DNA from: CAVPDE01 sp964580575
GTDB lineage: Bacteria > Desulfobacterota > DSM-4660 > Desulfatiglandales > HGW-15
Assembly: GCA_964580575.1 (NCBI GenBank)
Contig: CAZOLJ010000007.1
Coordinates: 1-64,000 of the forward strand
DNA length: 64,000 nt
Direction: 5' to 3'
Shown here: positions 35,124 through 43,213 of the stretch, in pieces
Numbering within the stretch: the first letter of the stretch is position 1
Layout: the number at the start of each line of letters is the position of its first letter
Position numbers and translations under genes: made by a program
The notes under the pieces: generated by a model
The model's database searches: none
What the model saw: the letters and a program-made list of their open reading frames with translations, nothing else
Told to the model about the DNA's origin: nothing

Positions 35124-37688
35124 ATGACAACACCCATCAGGACCCTGGATGTGAAGCCCCTGATCCCCGAGGCCATTCAGACCATCCACGAGCTTTCCCG
35201 AAATCTCTGGTTCGTTTGGAACTCGGACGCAGAGACCCTTTTCCGCAGCATGAATCCGGATCTCTGGGAAGAGACAAGGGAAAACCCTGTGGAGCTCCTT
35301 GTCCGGCTCAAACAGGGCGACCTCAAGAGCCTGGCCGGGGACGAGGGGTTCTGCGCGCACCTGGCCAGGGTCAAGCAGGACTTTGATCGATACATGTCGG
35401 AAAAGCCTGACTCTGCGGTGTTCGGGAGCGGAAAACAGCCTTTCCTTGTCGCCTATTTCACGGCAGAGTGCGGCGTTGCAGACTCTCTCCCCATCTATTC
35501 CGGAGGTCTGGGCATCCTTTCAGGCGATCATTTGAAATCCGCAAGCGACCTGAGGCTTCCTGTGGTGGGCATCTCCCTTGCCTATCAAAAGGGGTATTTC
35601 AGGCAATACCTCATCCAGGATGGGTGGCAGATGGAGAGCTACCCTGTCAACCAGTTCAACACCATGCCCATGCACCTCGTCAGGGACAGCCAGGGCAACC
35701 CCGTCACGATCTCTGTGGACCTCAAAGGCGAGACGGTCAGGGTGCAGGTGTGGCAGGTGAACATCGGGAGAACTTGCCTCTATCTTCTTGACACGAACAT
35801 GAAGGAAAACTCCGAGTGGGCCAGAACCGTCACTTCCCAGCTCTACGGGGGGGACCGGGAGATGAGAATCCGCCAGGAGATCATCCTGGGGATCGGCGGT
35901 GTCAGGATGCTCAAAGCCATGGGTCTTCAGCCGGCCGTCTACCACATGAATGAAGGGCACTCCGCGTTTACGGCTTTTGAGCGGATCCGGGAGCTCAGAG
36001 AGGAGCGGGGCCTGAGCTTCAACGAAGCCATTGAGCTGGTGAGGGTCACCAGCGTGTTCACCACCCACACCCCTGTTCCTGCAGGCATCGACGCCTTTCA
36101 CCCTGATCTGATGCGGGCCTACTTTGAAGCCCCGGCAAAGGCCATGGGAATCTCCATTCACGTGCTCCTGGGTTTCGGAAGACAGGATCCGAGGAACAAA
36201 GATGAGGAGTTCTCCATGGCGGTTCTTGCTCTCCGGCTCTCCAACTGGAACAATGCGGTCAGCCGTCTTCACGGCTATGTGAGCCGCAGAATGTGGCAGA
36301 AGATATGGCCAAGATCCCCTGAGTCCGACCTGCCCATTGTTCACGTCACCAACGGCGTTCACATCCCCTCCTACATTTCCAAAGGCATGGCCGAGCACTT
36401 CGACCGCTATCTCAGCCCCCGGTGGATTGAAGATCCGGACAATGTGAAGATATGGGAGAGGGTGGACAGAATCCCCGACTCGGAATTGTGGAGAACCCAC
36501 GAAAGGGGAAGAGAAAGGCTCGTCGGGTTCACCCGGCTGAGGCTCAAGAAGCAACTGGCCAGACGGGGCGCTTCAGACAGGGAGCTCGCCCTTGCGGACG
36601 AGGTGCTCAACACCGAGACCCTCACCATCGGGTTTGCCCGAAGATTCGCCCCTTACAAGAGGGCCTATCTTGTTCTCAAGGATATTGCCAGGCTCGAAAA
36701 GATTCTGACCAACACGGAGCGGCCTGTGCAGATTATTTTTGCAGGCAAAGCCCATCCTCAAGATACGATGGGCAAGGACCTGATCAAACAGCTGATTCAG
36801 ACAACGAACAGGGAGACGCTGAGACGGAACATGGTCTTCCTGGAGGACTATGACCTGGACATTGCCCGCGCCATGGTCCAGGGAGTGGACATCTGGCTCA
36901 ACACGCCCCGGCGGCCCAACGAAGCCTGCGGGACAAGCGGGATGAAAGCGGTCGCCAACGGCGCCCTTCACTTCAGCGTGCTCGACGGCTGGTGGGACGA
37001 AGGCTATGACCGGGAAATCGGCTGGGCCATTGGAAACGGCGAGGAATATGAAGATCACGCTTTCCAGGATGAACTGGAAAGCCGCGCCCTCTATGATATC
37101 CTCGAAAAGGATATCACTCCCATCTTTTATGAGAGGGGCCCTGATGGGATCCCCAGACGATGGGTCGCCAAAATGAAATCATCCATGCACAAGCTCTGCC
37201 CCATGTTCAACACCCACCGCATGGTGTCGGAATACTGGGACCGCTTCTATCTCCCTGCGGCGGAACAGGGAGCCCAGCTCACGGAACACGATTGGGAGGA
37301 CCTCAAGAAACTCGCCAAATGGCGAGAAAAGGTGATGTACAATTGGACCCATGTGGCCATCAAGGGGATTCGGCTGCCTGAAATCTCTGAAGCGGTTGTG
37401 GGGCAAGGGTACACGGTTGAGGCCGACATCTATCTCGGGGAACTGATGCCGGAAGACCTGCTCGTGGAAGTCTACTCGGGGAGAGTGGATCCGTCCAACC
37501 GTTATCTGGACAGGTTCACTCAGATCATGAAGCCCTCCGAAGCAGTCGGTGATCGCCTCTACAGGTACCACAGCGAAATCATGTTCGAAGAAGCGGGTCA
37601 CTTTGGGGTCAATGTTCGAATCACGCCCAATCACCCCAACCCCGAGAGCCGCCACGCCATGGGCCTCGCGATCTGGGGACAAGCATAA
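35124..37688 (+). CDS. glgP: Glycogen/alpha-glucan phosphorylase
   Basis: 854 residues of the TIGR02094-type short phosphorylase. The N-terminus (about 15-110) carries the DUF3417-like domain with LSRNLWFVWN. The phosphorylase core has YFTAECGVADSLPIYSGGLGILSGDHLKSASDL and the pyridoxal phosphate lysine motif ACGTSGMKAVANG near residue 610, as well as FARRFAPYKRA. It releases glucose 1-phosphate from glycogen. ATG at 35124 with GAGGGAAG upstream. Partners malQ, which trims limit dextrins. Confidence 0.93.
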   Translation: MTTPIRTLDVKPLIPEAIQTIHELSRNLWFVWNSDAETLFRSMNPDLWEETRENPVELLVRLKQGDLKSLAGDEGFCAHLARVKQDFDRYMSEKPDSAVFGSGKQPFLVAYFTAECGVADSLPIYSGGLGILSGDHLKSASDLRLPVVGISLAYQKGYFRQYLIQDGWQMESYPVNQFNTMPMHLVRDSQGNPVTISVDLKGETVRVQVWQVNIGRTCLYLLDTNMKENSEWARTVTSQLYGGDREMRIRQEIILGIGGVRMLKAMGLQPAVYHMNEGHSAFTAFERIRELREERGLSFNEAIELVRVTSVFTTHTPVPAGIDAFHPDLMRAYFEAPAKAMGISIHVLLGFGRQDPRNKDEEFSMAVLALRLSNWNNAVSRLHGYVSRRMWQKIWPRSPESDLPIVHVTNGVHIPSYISKGMAEHFDRYLSPRWIEDPDNVKIWERVDRIPDSELWRTHERGRERLVGFTRLRLKKQLARRGASDRELALADEVLNTETLTIGFARRFAPYKRAYLVLKDIARLEKILTNTERPVQIIFAGKAHPQDTMGKDLIKQLIQTTNRETLRRNMVFLEDYDLDIARAMVQGVDIWLNTPRRPNEACGTSGMKAVANGALHFSVLDGWWDEGYDREIGWAIGNGEEYEDHAFQDELESRALYDILEKDITPIFYERGPDGIPRRWVAKMKSSMHKLCPMFNTHRMVSEYWDRFYLPAAEQGAQLTEHDWEDLKKLAKWREKVMYNWTHVAIKGIRLPEISEAVVGQGYTVEADIYLGELMPEDLLVEVYSGRVDPSNRYLDRFTQIMKPSEAVGDRLYRYHSEIMFEEAGHFGVNVRITPNHPNPESRHAMGLAIWGQA

Positions 37689-37690
37689 AG

Positions 37691-37855
37691 ACGGTACAAG
37701 GTGCACGGTTCAGGGTGCACGGCGTAAAACCACTGATTTTCTTTTTTGCTTTTCCCGTGCCTCTTGTACCCTGAACCGTGTACCTTGAACCTTGCACCGT
37801 TTTCTTGTTCATCTTCTTCCGTGCACCTTGTACCTTGAACCGTGCACCGTCTTCA
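37691..37855. repeat. Word-like inverted repeat, GTGCACGGT family
   Basis: ACGGTACAAGGTGCACGGTT and variants on the left, then the complementary GAACCGTGTACCTTGAACC and TTGCACCGT on the right, with a third arm CCGTGCACCTTGTACC. It fills the gap between glgP and the aminotransferase. A short piece of the same family is at 31976-32000. Confidence 0.7.
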
Positions 37856-37865
37856 TGGAGTTTCT

Positions 37866-39020
37866 ATGTCCGATTTCGATTCTGTTGATCTGAAATTCCT
37901 GCGGAAACGCTCCGCCCTCAAGTGGGGGCGCTGGAAAGACGATGTGATTTCCCTTTCAGTGGCGGATCTCGATTTCAAAGCTCCTGAGGAGATCAAAGAG
38001 GCCGTCATCAGGGCCGCGACAGAGGACCGGACGCCCTACGGGCCTTATGGGGGAGATCCCGATGTGCTGGAGGTGGTGTGCGACAAAATCCGTCGCATCA
38101 ATCGAATATGGGCGACTCCCGACCATGTGCACATGATCCCCGGGACCATGTTCGCCATTTTCATGGCCTGCTATTACTTTCTGAAGCCAGGCGATGAGGC
38201 GGTCATTTGCCCGGGCCCCGTGTATCCCCCATTCATCCACAATGTCCTAAACGCCCAGGCCGTTCCTGTCTTCAACCCCTTGGACTTTCACAACCATCTG
38301 AGCCTTGATCTGGACGATCTCAAACGCCGCATCACCCCCCGCACCCGAATGCTCATGGTGTCGAACCCCCACAACCCAACGGGTAGGGTTTTCACTCGAA
38401 AGGAGCTCGAAGGTATCGCCGAGATTGCGGAGAAGCATGACCTGCTGATCTTCACCGACGAGCTCTACGAGGACATGCTCTTCGAAGGGGAACACCTGAG
38501 CATCGCCTCCCTCAGCGACGATCTGTTCCGCAGAACCTTGACCGTGTTCGGTTTCAGCAAGGCCTTTGGTATCCCGGGGTACCGCATCGCCTACATCGTA
38601 ACGGGCGGGGAGTTTGCGGCACCTCTCAAGAAGCGAATTCACGACGTGATTGTCCACACGGATACACTCGCGCAGGCTGCTGCAAAGGCCGCACTCACGA
38701 CCGGGAGCCAATGGATTTCCAAGCTCATGGCCCACCTCAAGGAGATGCGGGATTACGGGGTGGAGCGACTTACCAGGATCCCCGGGGTTTTCTGCCCGGT
38801 GCCTCAGGCGACGCCCTTCCTTTTCCCGGACATCTCGGGCTTGGGTATGACGGCAAAACAGCTCTCCGAGGTCCTCAAAGAAAAAGCGAAAGTGATTGTC
38901 ATGGACGGGGCCGAGTTCGGCCCTCCCGGCGAAAGCTACATCCGCATCAACTTCGCCACCTCGCGGGAGGTCCTGAAGGAAGCCTTTGATCGCATAGAGA
39001 AAGCACTGAAGGAGCAGTAG
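37866..39020 (+). CDS. Pyridoxal phosphate-dependent aminotransferase (class I/II, MalY/PatB or aspartate aminotransferase group)
   Basis: 384 residues from the ATG at 37866, GGAG 6 bases upstream. Fold type I features: YGPYGGDPDV substrate loop, MVSNPHNPTGRVF, FTDELYEDM (Asp that binds the pyridine nitrogen), GFSKAFGIPGYRIAY with the Schiff-base Lys, and RINFATS with the carboxylate-binding Arg. Could be an aminotransferase or a C-S lyase; the two cannot be separated by motif alone. Confidence 0.88.
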   Translation: MSDFDSVDLKFLRKRSALKWGRWKDDVISLSVADLDFKAPEEIKEAVIRAATEDRTPYGPYGGDPDVLEVVCDKIRRINRIWATPDHVHMIPGTMFAIFMACYYFLKPGDEAVICPGPVYPPFIHNVLNAQAVPVFNPLDFHNHLSLDLDDLKRRITPRTRMLMVSNPHNPTGRVFTRKELEGIAEIAEKHDLLIFTDELYEDMLFEGEHLSIASLSDDLFRRTLTVFGFSKAFGIPGYRIAYIVTGGEFAAPLKKRIHDVIVHTDTLAQAAAKAALTTGSQWISKLMAHLKEMRDYGVERLTRIPGVFCPVPQATPFLFPDISGLGMTAKQLSEVLKEKAKVIVMDGAEFGPPGESYIRINFATSREVLKEAFDRIEKALKEQ

Positions 39021-39059
39021 CATGAGGTTCCAAAAGGTCCCTAGCAAGCGCCGGTATGT

Positions 39060-39153
39060 CACCCCCACCTACCCTCCCCCGTCAAGGGGGAGGAAATTAT
39101 CGGCGTTCCGCGTTCTTCCCCTCCCTTGGCGGGAGGGGTAAGGGGAGGGGGAG
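39060..39153. repeat. GC-rich intergenic repeat, CCCTCCCC family (copy 2)
   Basis: ACCCCCACCTACCCTCCC, CAAGGGGGAGG, then CCCCTCCCTTGGCGGGAGGGG and TAAGGGGAGGGGGA. It fills the gap before the macro-domain gene and ends about 30 bases before its ribosome binding site. Confidence 0.7.
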
Positions 39154-39191
39154 CCGCGATCTCTGCGGTGAATTACTCAAGGAGGTGCCTT

Positions 39192-39713
39192 ATGGATCCC
39201 AGAGTAGAGATTGTTGAAGGGGATATTACGAAGCAGCAGGTCGATGCGATTGTGAACGCAGCCAACACCTCCCTGCTGGGTGGGGGCGGCGTGGACGGCG
39301 CAATTCACAGAGCTGCCGGGCCAGAACTCTTGCAGGAAACGAGGACAATCGGAGGGTGCCCGACTGGGGAAGCCAGGGTGAGCAAAGGCTATCGTCTTCC
39401 CGCAAAATGGGTGATTCACACGGTAGGACCCATCTGGGGCGGGGGAAACAAGAACGAGGACAGCCTTCTTGCGAACTGTTACAGGAACTGCTTCAAAGCG
39501 GCAAAAAAGAAGGGGGTGAAAACCATGGCGTTCCCCTCCATCAGCACCGGCGCCTACGGCTTTCCCCTGGAACGGGCCACAGAGATCGCCTTAAAGGAAA
39601 CCAAGAAATTCCTGGCCACGGACAAGACTGTGACAAAGGTCGTCTTTGTCTGCTTCGGCGAAAAAGTCCTCAACACCTACAAAGACACTGCCAAGAAAAT
39701 ACTTGGTGAATAG
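39192..39713 (+). CDS. Macro-domain protein (ADP-ribose / O-acetyl-ADP-ribose hydrolase type)
   Basis: 173 residues from the ATG at 39192, preceded by AGGAGGTG. Clear MacroD/YmdB pattern: VDAIVNAANTSLLGGGGVDGAIHRAAG, the catalytic Asn-Ala-Ala-Asn and Gly loop, GEARVSKGYRLPAKWVIHTVGP, and the second loop SISTGAYGFPLERA that clamps the pyrophosphate. It removes ADP-ribose from proteins or O-acetyl-ADP-ribose. The upstream frame (from 39126) is translated repeat sequence and is not part of the gene. Confidence 0.93.
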   Translation: MDPRVEIVEGDITKQQVDAIVNAANTSLLGGGGVDGAIHRAAGPELLQETRTIGGCPTGEARVSKGYRLPAKWVIHTVGPIWGGGNKNEDSLLANCYRNCFKAAKKKGVKTMAFPSISTGAYGFPLERATEIALKETKKFLATDKTVTKVVFVCFGEKVLNTYKDTAKKILGE

Positions 39714-39724
39714 CACTGCCCACG

Positions 39725-39802
39725 CTTTCCCCTCCCCTCGTGGGAGGGGTTAGGGGAGGGGGAATTTGAACCCATCACTCCACCACTCCATTACTCCATT
39801 CC
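39725..39802. repeat. Composite repeat: CCCTCCCC hairpin followed by CACTCCA words
   Basis: CCCCTCCCCTCGTGGGAGGGG and TTAGGGGAGGGGG, then CCCATCACTCCACCACTCC and ATTACTCCATTCC. The second part is translated as the C-terminal tail (GVMEWWSDG) of the convergent membrane protein. Confidence 0.65.
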
Positions 39803-40709
39803 GCTTTGTTTTCCACCTTCGATACGCTCTCAAAGGCACAATCAGCGCAAAGAAGGGAATCATGTACATGGCCGCGACCGTGGGTTCGATGGGCGTGAAA
39901 AACTCAGAGCTGAAGACAATCACCAGCACATTGTTCATGATCCCCAGGCAAATGACCGCCGCCACCTGATCTTCAACCGGTCTTCCCCAGGAAAGAAGAA
40001 TTCCCCCCACCAGGTACAAAGCGGCCAGAAGGAATGCCACCACCGTTGCCAGAACGATCGTCATGGGCTCTTGGTTAAAGAAATCGGAGTGCTTGGAAAA
40101 GATCCCCATGTTGGTGACGGCGAACAGGATCAGAGAAATGGGAAACTGATACTGCCTCAGCGTTTCCACCGCTCTCAAAGAAATCTTCCTCATGGTTTGC
40201 GCGAGCGCAACAGGAACAAAGATGACAATCAGCAGCAGGCGCATCATGGCCCAAACGGAAAGCTCCATGGACCGGCTGCAAAAGATGTCCACCATGGGGG
40301 GAAGGGTGAAGGGAACCAGCAAAGAGGAACACACCACCATGACCAGCACCAGCGGCGTGTTGGCCTGAAGCAGGGTTGAAATAAAAGGCGCCACAACACC
40401 GGTCGATATCCCGGTGAGGAGCAGTGCCGACAGGCTGTAGCCGGGCCAAAGGGCGCTAAAGACAAAGAAGACTGCCGCAGGCAAAAGGATCATCCTGATG
40501 AAAAGAAAGACGCCGATGACAACGCCTTTGCTGCGTAGGGTTTTAGATATGTCCGAAAGGCTGATCGAGAGAAAGCTCAGGAAGAGGAGAGCCATCATGC
40601 AGTAAAGGGGAAAAGCCTGAAAGATCTCCCCTGCCTTTGGATAAAAGATCCCTGCGAGCAACGAGGTGTAGATGACGATGAGCAGTATCAGGTCCCTTAA
40701 TCGAAACAT
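39750..40709 (-). CDS. Bile acid:sodium symporter (BASS)-like membrane transporter
   Basis: 319 residues with about nine or ten transmembrane helices. The pattern RMILLPAAVFFVFSAL, TGISTGVVAPFISTLLQAN and the crossover-like ATVVAFLLAALYLVGG with VICLGIMNNVLVIVF resembles the BASS/ACR3 fold. The last about 15 residues (after RWKTKRNG) are encoded by an intergenic repeat and are probably not functional; the stop lies inside the repeat. Substrate unknown. Confidence 0.65.
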   Translation of the reverse strand: MFRLRDLILLIVIYTSLLAGIFYPKAGEIFQAFPLYCMMALLFLSFLSISLSDISKTLRSKGVVIGVFLFIRMILLPAAVFFVFSALWPGYSLSALLLTGISTGVVAPFISTLLQANTPLVLVMVVCSSLLVPFTLPPMVDIFCSRSMELSVWAMMRLLLIVIFVPVALAQTMRKISLRAVETLRQYQFPISLILFAVTNMGIFSKHSDFFNQEPMTIVLATVVAFLLAALYLVGGILLSWGRPVEDQVAAVICLGIMNNVLVIVFSSEFFTPIEPTVAAMYMIPFFALIVPLRAYRRWKTKRNGVMEWWSDGFKFPLP

Positions 40710-40726
40710 AATGTTTTGTACAGGAG

Positions 40727-40978
40727 CTAATCCTCCTCCTTCAAAAAAACCCGGTGGTATTCTTTTTCAGATAGATATTTCTTGAGGAGACCCCCCAGCA
40801 GGTCAAACAGGGTTTTCAGGTCTTCCTCCGACAGCCTCTCTCGGATCAGGGCCATGTGATCATCATCAGAGAATTTCTGCAGGTACCAGGTGAGAGTCCC
40901 CTCATCCGTCTCCCGGTCAAGCCCAAACCCGACAAGACCCTCATACTCATCGACAAACTGATGCTTGTGCTTCCCCAT
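40727..40978 (-). CDS. Small conserved cytoplasmic protein, function unknown
   Basis: 83 acidic, helical residues: MGKHKHQFVDEYEGLVGFG, then LTWYLQKFSDDDHMALIRERLSEEDLKTLFDLLGGLLKKYL. No signal peptide and no membrane segment. It sits 17 bases before the BASS-type gene in the same direction. The even amphipathic helices suggest a folded, possibly dimeric protein. I do not recognise a family with a known function. Confidence 0.65.
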   Translation of the reverse strand: MGKHKHQFVDEYEGLVGFGLDRETDEGTLTWYLQKFSDDDHMALIRERLSEEDLKTLFDLLGGLLKKYLSEKEYHRVFLKEED

Positions 40979-41078
40979 ACTCTTTTTCGTGCTTTCTCAC
41001 TTTCGCCCGCCCTGTCGCAGACCCTGAGCCCGGTCGAAGGGAGCGCGGCCAAGGATGTCTTCGTGGTTTTTCGTCTCT

Positions 41079-42146
41079 TTATTTGCCAGCCCTGACCGCA
41101 ATAAGTTCTGCCACAATGCTCACTGCAATCTCTTCGGGAGTCTCTGCCCCAATGTCCAAGCCGATGGGCGCGTGGACTCGATCAAGGTCTGATTTCGTGA
41201 AGCCTTCTTCAAGGAGCTTCTCGTAAATCATCGCCTTTTTGCGCCGACTTCCGATCATACCGATGTACCTTGCCTTGGCCCTGAGGCATTGTTCGAGTAC
41301 GGTCTTGTCATGGATGTGTCCCCTGGTGACAATGACAAGGTAGGAGGATTCGTCAACGGGGATTTTTCCAAGCACACCCTCAAAAGGAACTTGGTGGACC
41401 TTGTCGGCATCCGGGAATTTCGCTGGATCAGCGAATTCCGGACGATCGTCAATCACTTCCACCTTGAATCCCACCCGAGTGGCCAGAGGAATAATCTGAG
41501 CCGAGACATGCCCTCCACCAAAAATATAGAGGATGGGATCCGCAAGAATCGGTTCCACAAAGAGCTCAACGCTCCCTCCGAGGTCATCTTTGGAGATGAC
41601 AAGGCGGGGTTCTCTTTGTTTAAGCAAAAGAGGCGTGTTTTTTTCGATCTCTTGTGCAGCTGCTTTCATGCCGGGCATAGTTCCTATGGGCTCCGCGCCT
41701 GACAAAAGGAAACGCCTCGGGACGCTACCTTTCTGCCACCGGTCCGTGTTGACCACGGTCACGAGAAGCCCCGATCCCCCTCGCTTCTGAATGTCCAGGA
41801 GTTTTCGGAAACCCTGGATCTGGCCCTGGTCTTCAGCAGAGAGCGGTTCGAGAAATATTTCCACGTCTCCCCCGCAGATCATGTCCGTTTCCGCCACATC
41901 CTTTCCCATGAGGTTGAGGCTCAATCTTATGGGTGCATGAGTTGCAAAAACCTTCTTGGCGGCCGCCAGCACTCGCGCTTCAAGCAGTCCGCCTCCTATG
42001 GTTCCCACATAGGACCCGTTTTCCAGGATGAGGAACTTGGTTCCCGCTCCTCTTGGACCGGATCCGGTCAGCCTGATGATGGTCGCGAGCACGGAGAACT
42101 CGCTCTTGCCCATCAGCTCCACAGCTTTTTCATAAACATCCTTCAT
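41079..42146 (-). CDS. xdhC: XdhC/CoxI family molybdenum hydroxylase maturation factor
   Basis: 355 residues. The N-terminal XdhC_CoxI domain has GSGPRGAGTKFLI and GTIGGGLLEARVL (about 28-60) and a Cys in ICGGDVEIF; the C-terminal Rossmann domain has YIFGGGHVSAQIIPLATRVGFKVEVIDDRPEFA and RYIGMIGSRRK. XdhC proteins bind molybdenum cofactor and promote its sulfuration before insertion into hydroxylases. It is followed by yqeC upstream, the usual partner for selenium-dependent hydroxylases. Confidence 0.9.
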   Translation of the reverse strand: MKDVYEKAVELMGKSEFSVLATIIRLTGSGPRGAGTKFLILENGSYVGTIGGGLLEARVLAAAKKVFATHAPIRLSLNLMGKDVAETDMICGGDVEIFLEPLSAEDQGQIQGFRKLLDIQKRGGSGLLVTVVNTDRWQKGSVPRRFLLSGAEPIGTMPGMKAAAQEIEKNTPLLLKQREPRLVISKDDLGGSVELFVEPILADPILYIFGGGHVSAQIIPLATRVGFKVEVIDDRPEFADPAKFPDADKVHQVPFEGVLGKIPVDESSYLVIVTRGHIHDKTVLEQCLRAKARYIGMIGSRRKKAMIYEKLLEEGFTKSDLDRVHAPIGLDIGAETPEEIAVSIVAELIAVRAGK

Positions 42147-42177
42147 GGTCTGTCCTTCTTGTCAGAAGTCTCAAAAT

Positions 42178-42243
42178 CTCCCCTTTCCCCTCTTTACCAA
42201 AGAGGGGTATTCCCTCCCTTTGGTAAAGGGAGGTCAGGAGGGA
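42178..42243. repeat. GC-rich intergenic repeat, CCCTCCCC family (copy 3)
   Basis: CCCCTTTCCCCTCTTTACCA, AAGAGGGG and the complement CCCTCCCTTTGGTAAAGGGAGG. It lies between xdhC and yqeC and overlaps the last codons of yqeC. Confidence 0.65.
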
Positions 42244-43019
42244 TTTGAAAAAATCTGATAAACCCCCTGCCTGACCGATCCCAAAATCACGCGGTCAATT
42301 TTGTTTGCCGGGTCGGCAAGAACAATATCCGCCAGTTCTTCGGCCTTTGTCTCTTCTTCGATCAGATCCCCCTTGTTCAGAAAAACAACCTTTCTTGCAC
42401 TTCCAGGCGTCCCCTTGAACAGCCCTGCAGGGTGAAGGAAAGCCTTAGCCAGTGCGCTAGGTGTGAGAATGCCTCCAGGTTCAAGCCCCGTGATCTTTCT
42501 GACTTGCTCAACCCTGAAGGCGGTCGCCTCATCCAGCCGTGCGCTCATGGCCTCAAGCCCCATCATAGCCACAACCATCGTGACGGAGCTCGGAACGACT
42601 GGCTCATGCTCTGCCGGCGCCTTCAAAGGGTGCCCCGCCGAACCGTCTGCCTCGACAACCAGGCAATGAACATTCGAATCCTGAAAGATTTCATCTGCTA
42701 GAGACGCTCTGATCCCCTCAACTTTCTCTGAATCGAGGATGCTCCTCCCCACAAAGACGGTTCTTTCGCTGCTCAATCCTTCCGTTTTTTTCTTCTTCCA
42801 ATCCGCAGCGTCTTCGACAAGAAGGATCTTTTCATATTCCAGTGCTTCCCTGTGCCACACCTTCGTGGTCGTAGACGCGAAGACTCGTTTGCGGTTGCGC
42901 CTAAGTTCATCGGTGAGCGCAAACATCAGAGTTGTCTTACCGCCTCCGCCGACAAGGGCAATGTGTTCGCGGGCACTTAGTGCTAGAGTGTCTATCAGGC
43001 TTTTGGTTTTCTTTTTCAA
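42234..43019 (-). CDS. yqeC: YqeC, selenium-dependent molybdenum hydroxylase accessory protein
   Basis: 261 residues with the family P-loop VGGGGKTTL (about 22-30), FASTTTKVWH, VEADGSAGHPLKAPAEHEP and FLNKGD. YqeC occurs with the labile-selenium cofactor of molybdenum hydroxylases (with XdhC and SelD). Together with xdhC and selB it forms a selenium neighbourhood. The last codons are made of a GC-rich repeat (DEPPL-like region ending FSNPS), so the true C-terminus may have shifted. Confidence 0.9.
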   Translation of the reverse strand: MKKKTKSLIDTLALSAREHIALVGGGGKTTLMFALTDELRRNRKRVFASTTTKVWHREALEYEKILLVEDAADWKKKKTEGLSSERTVFVGRSILDSEKVEGIRASLADEIFQDSNVHCLVVEADGSAGHPLKAPAEHEPVVPSSVTMVVAMMGLEAMSARLDEATAFRVEQVRKITGLEPGGILTPSALAKAFLHPAGLFKGTPGSARKVVFLNKGDLIEEETKAEELADIVLADPANKIDRVILGSVRQGVYQIFSNPS

Positions 43020-43045
43020 TTCACGAGTCTATCTTGCCCATTGTA

Positions 43046-43130
43046 GGTTGTCCGTAGTCCGTTGTCAGTAGTTCGTTGCAGGTCGCTGGTTGCTTGTTGC
43101 AGGTCGCACGTTGCGCGTTGCTTGTGGGAG
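43046..43130. repeat. Word-like repeat, GTTGCAGGTCG family
   Basis: Runs of GTTGTCCGTAGTCC, GTTGTCAGTAG, GTTGCAGGTCGC and GTTGCGCGTTGC between yqeC and selB. The same word style as the other intergenic repeats but with a different word. Confidence 0.55.
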
Positions 43131-43213
43131 GTTGCCTCTCCCCGGCTGACCGTTCACGGTTCACCGGCAACTGATCACCGTCTTTTCTATTCTGTCTCCT
43201 GTATTCTGTCTTC

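Noticed and set aside
35520..36554. 344-residue minus-strand frame in glgP
   Set aside because: No domain and lies wholly opposite conserved phosphorylase sequence.
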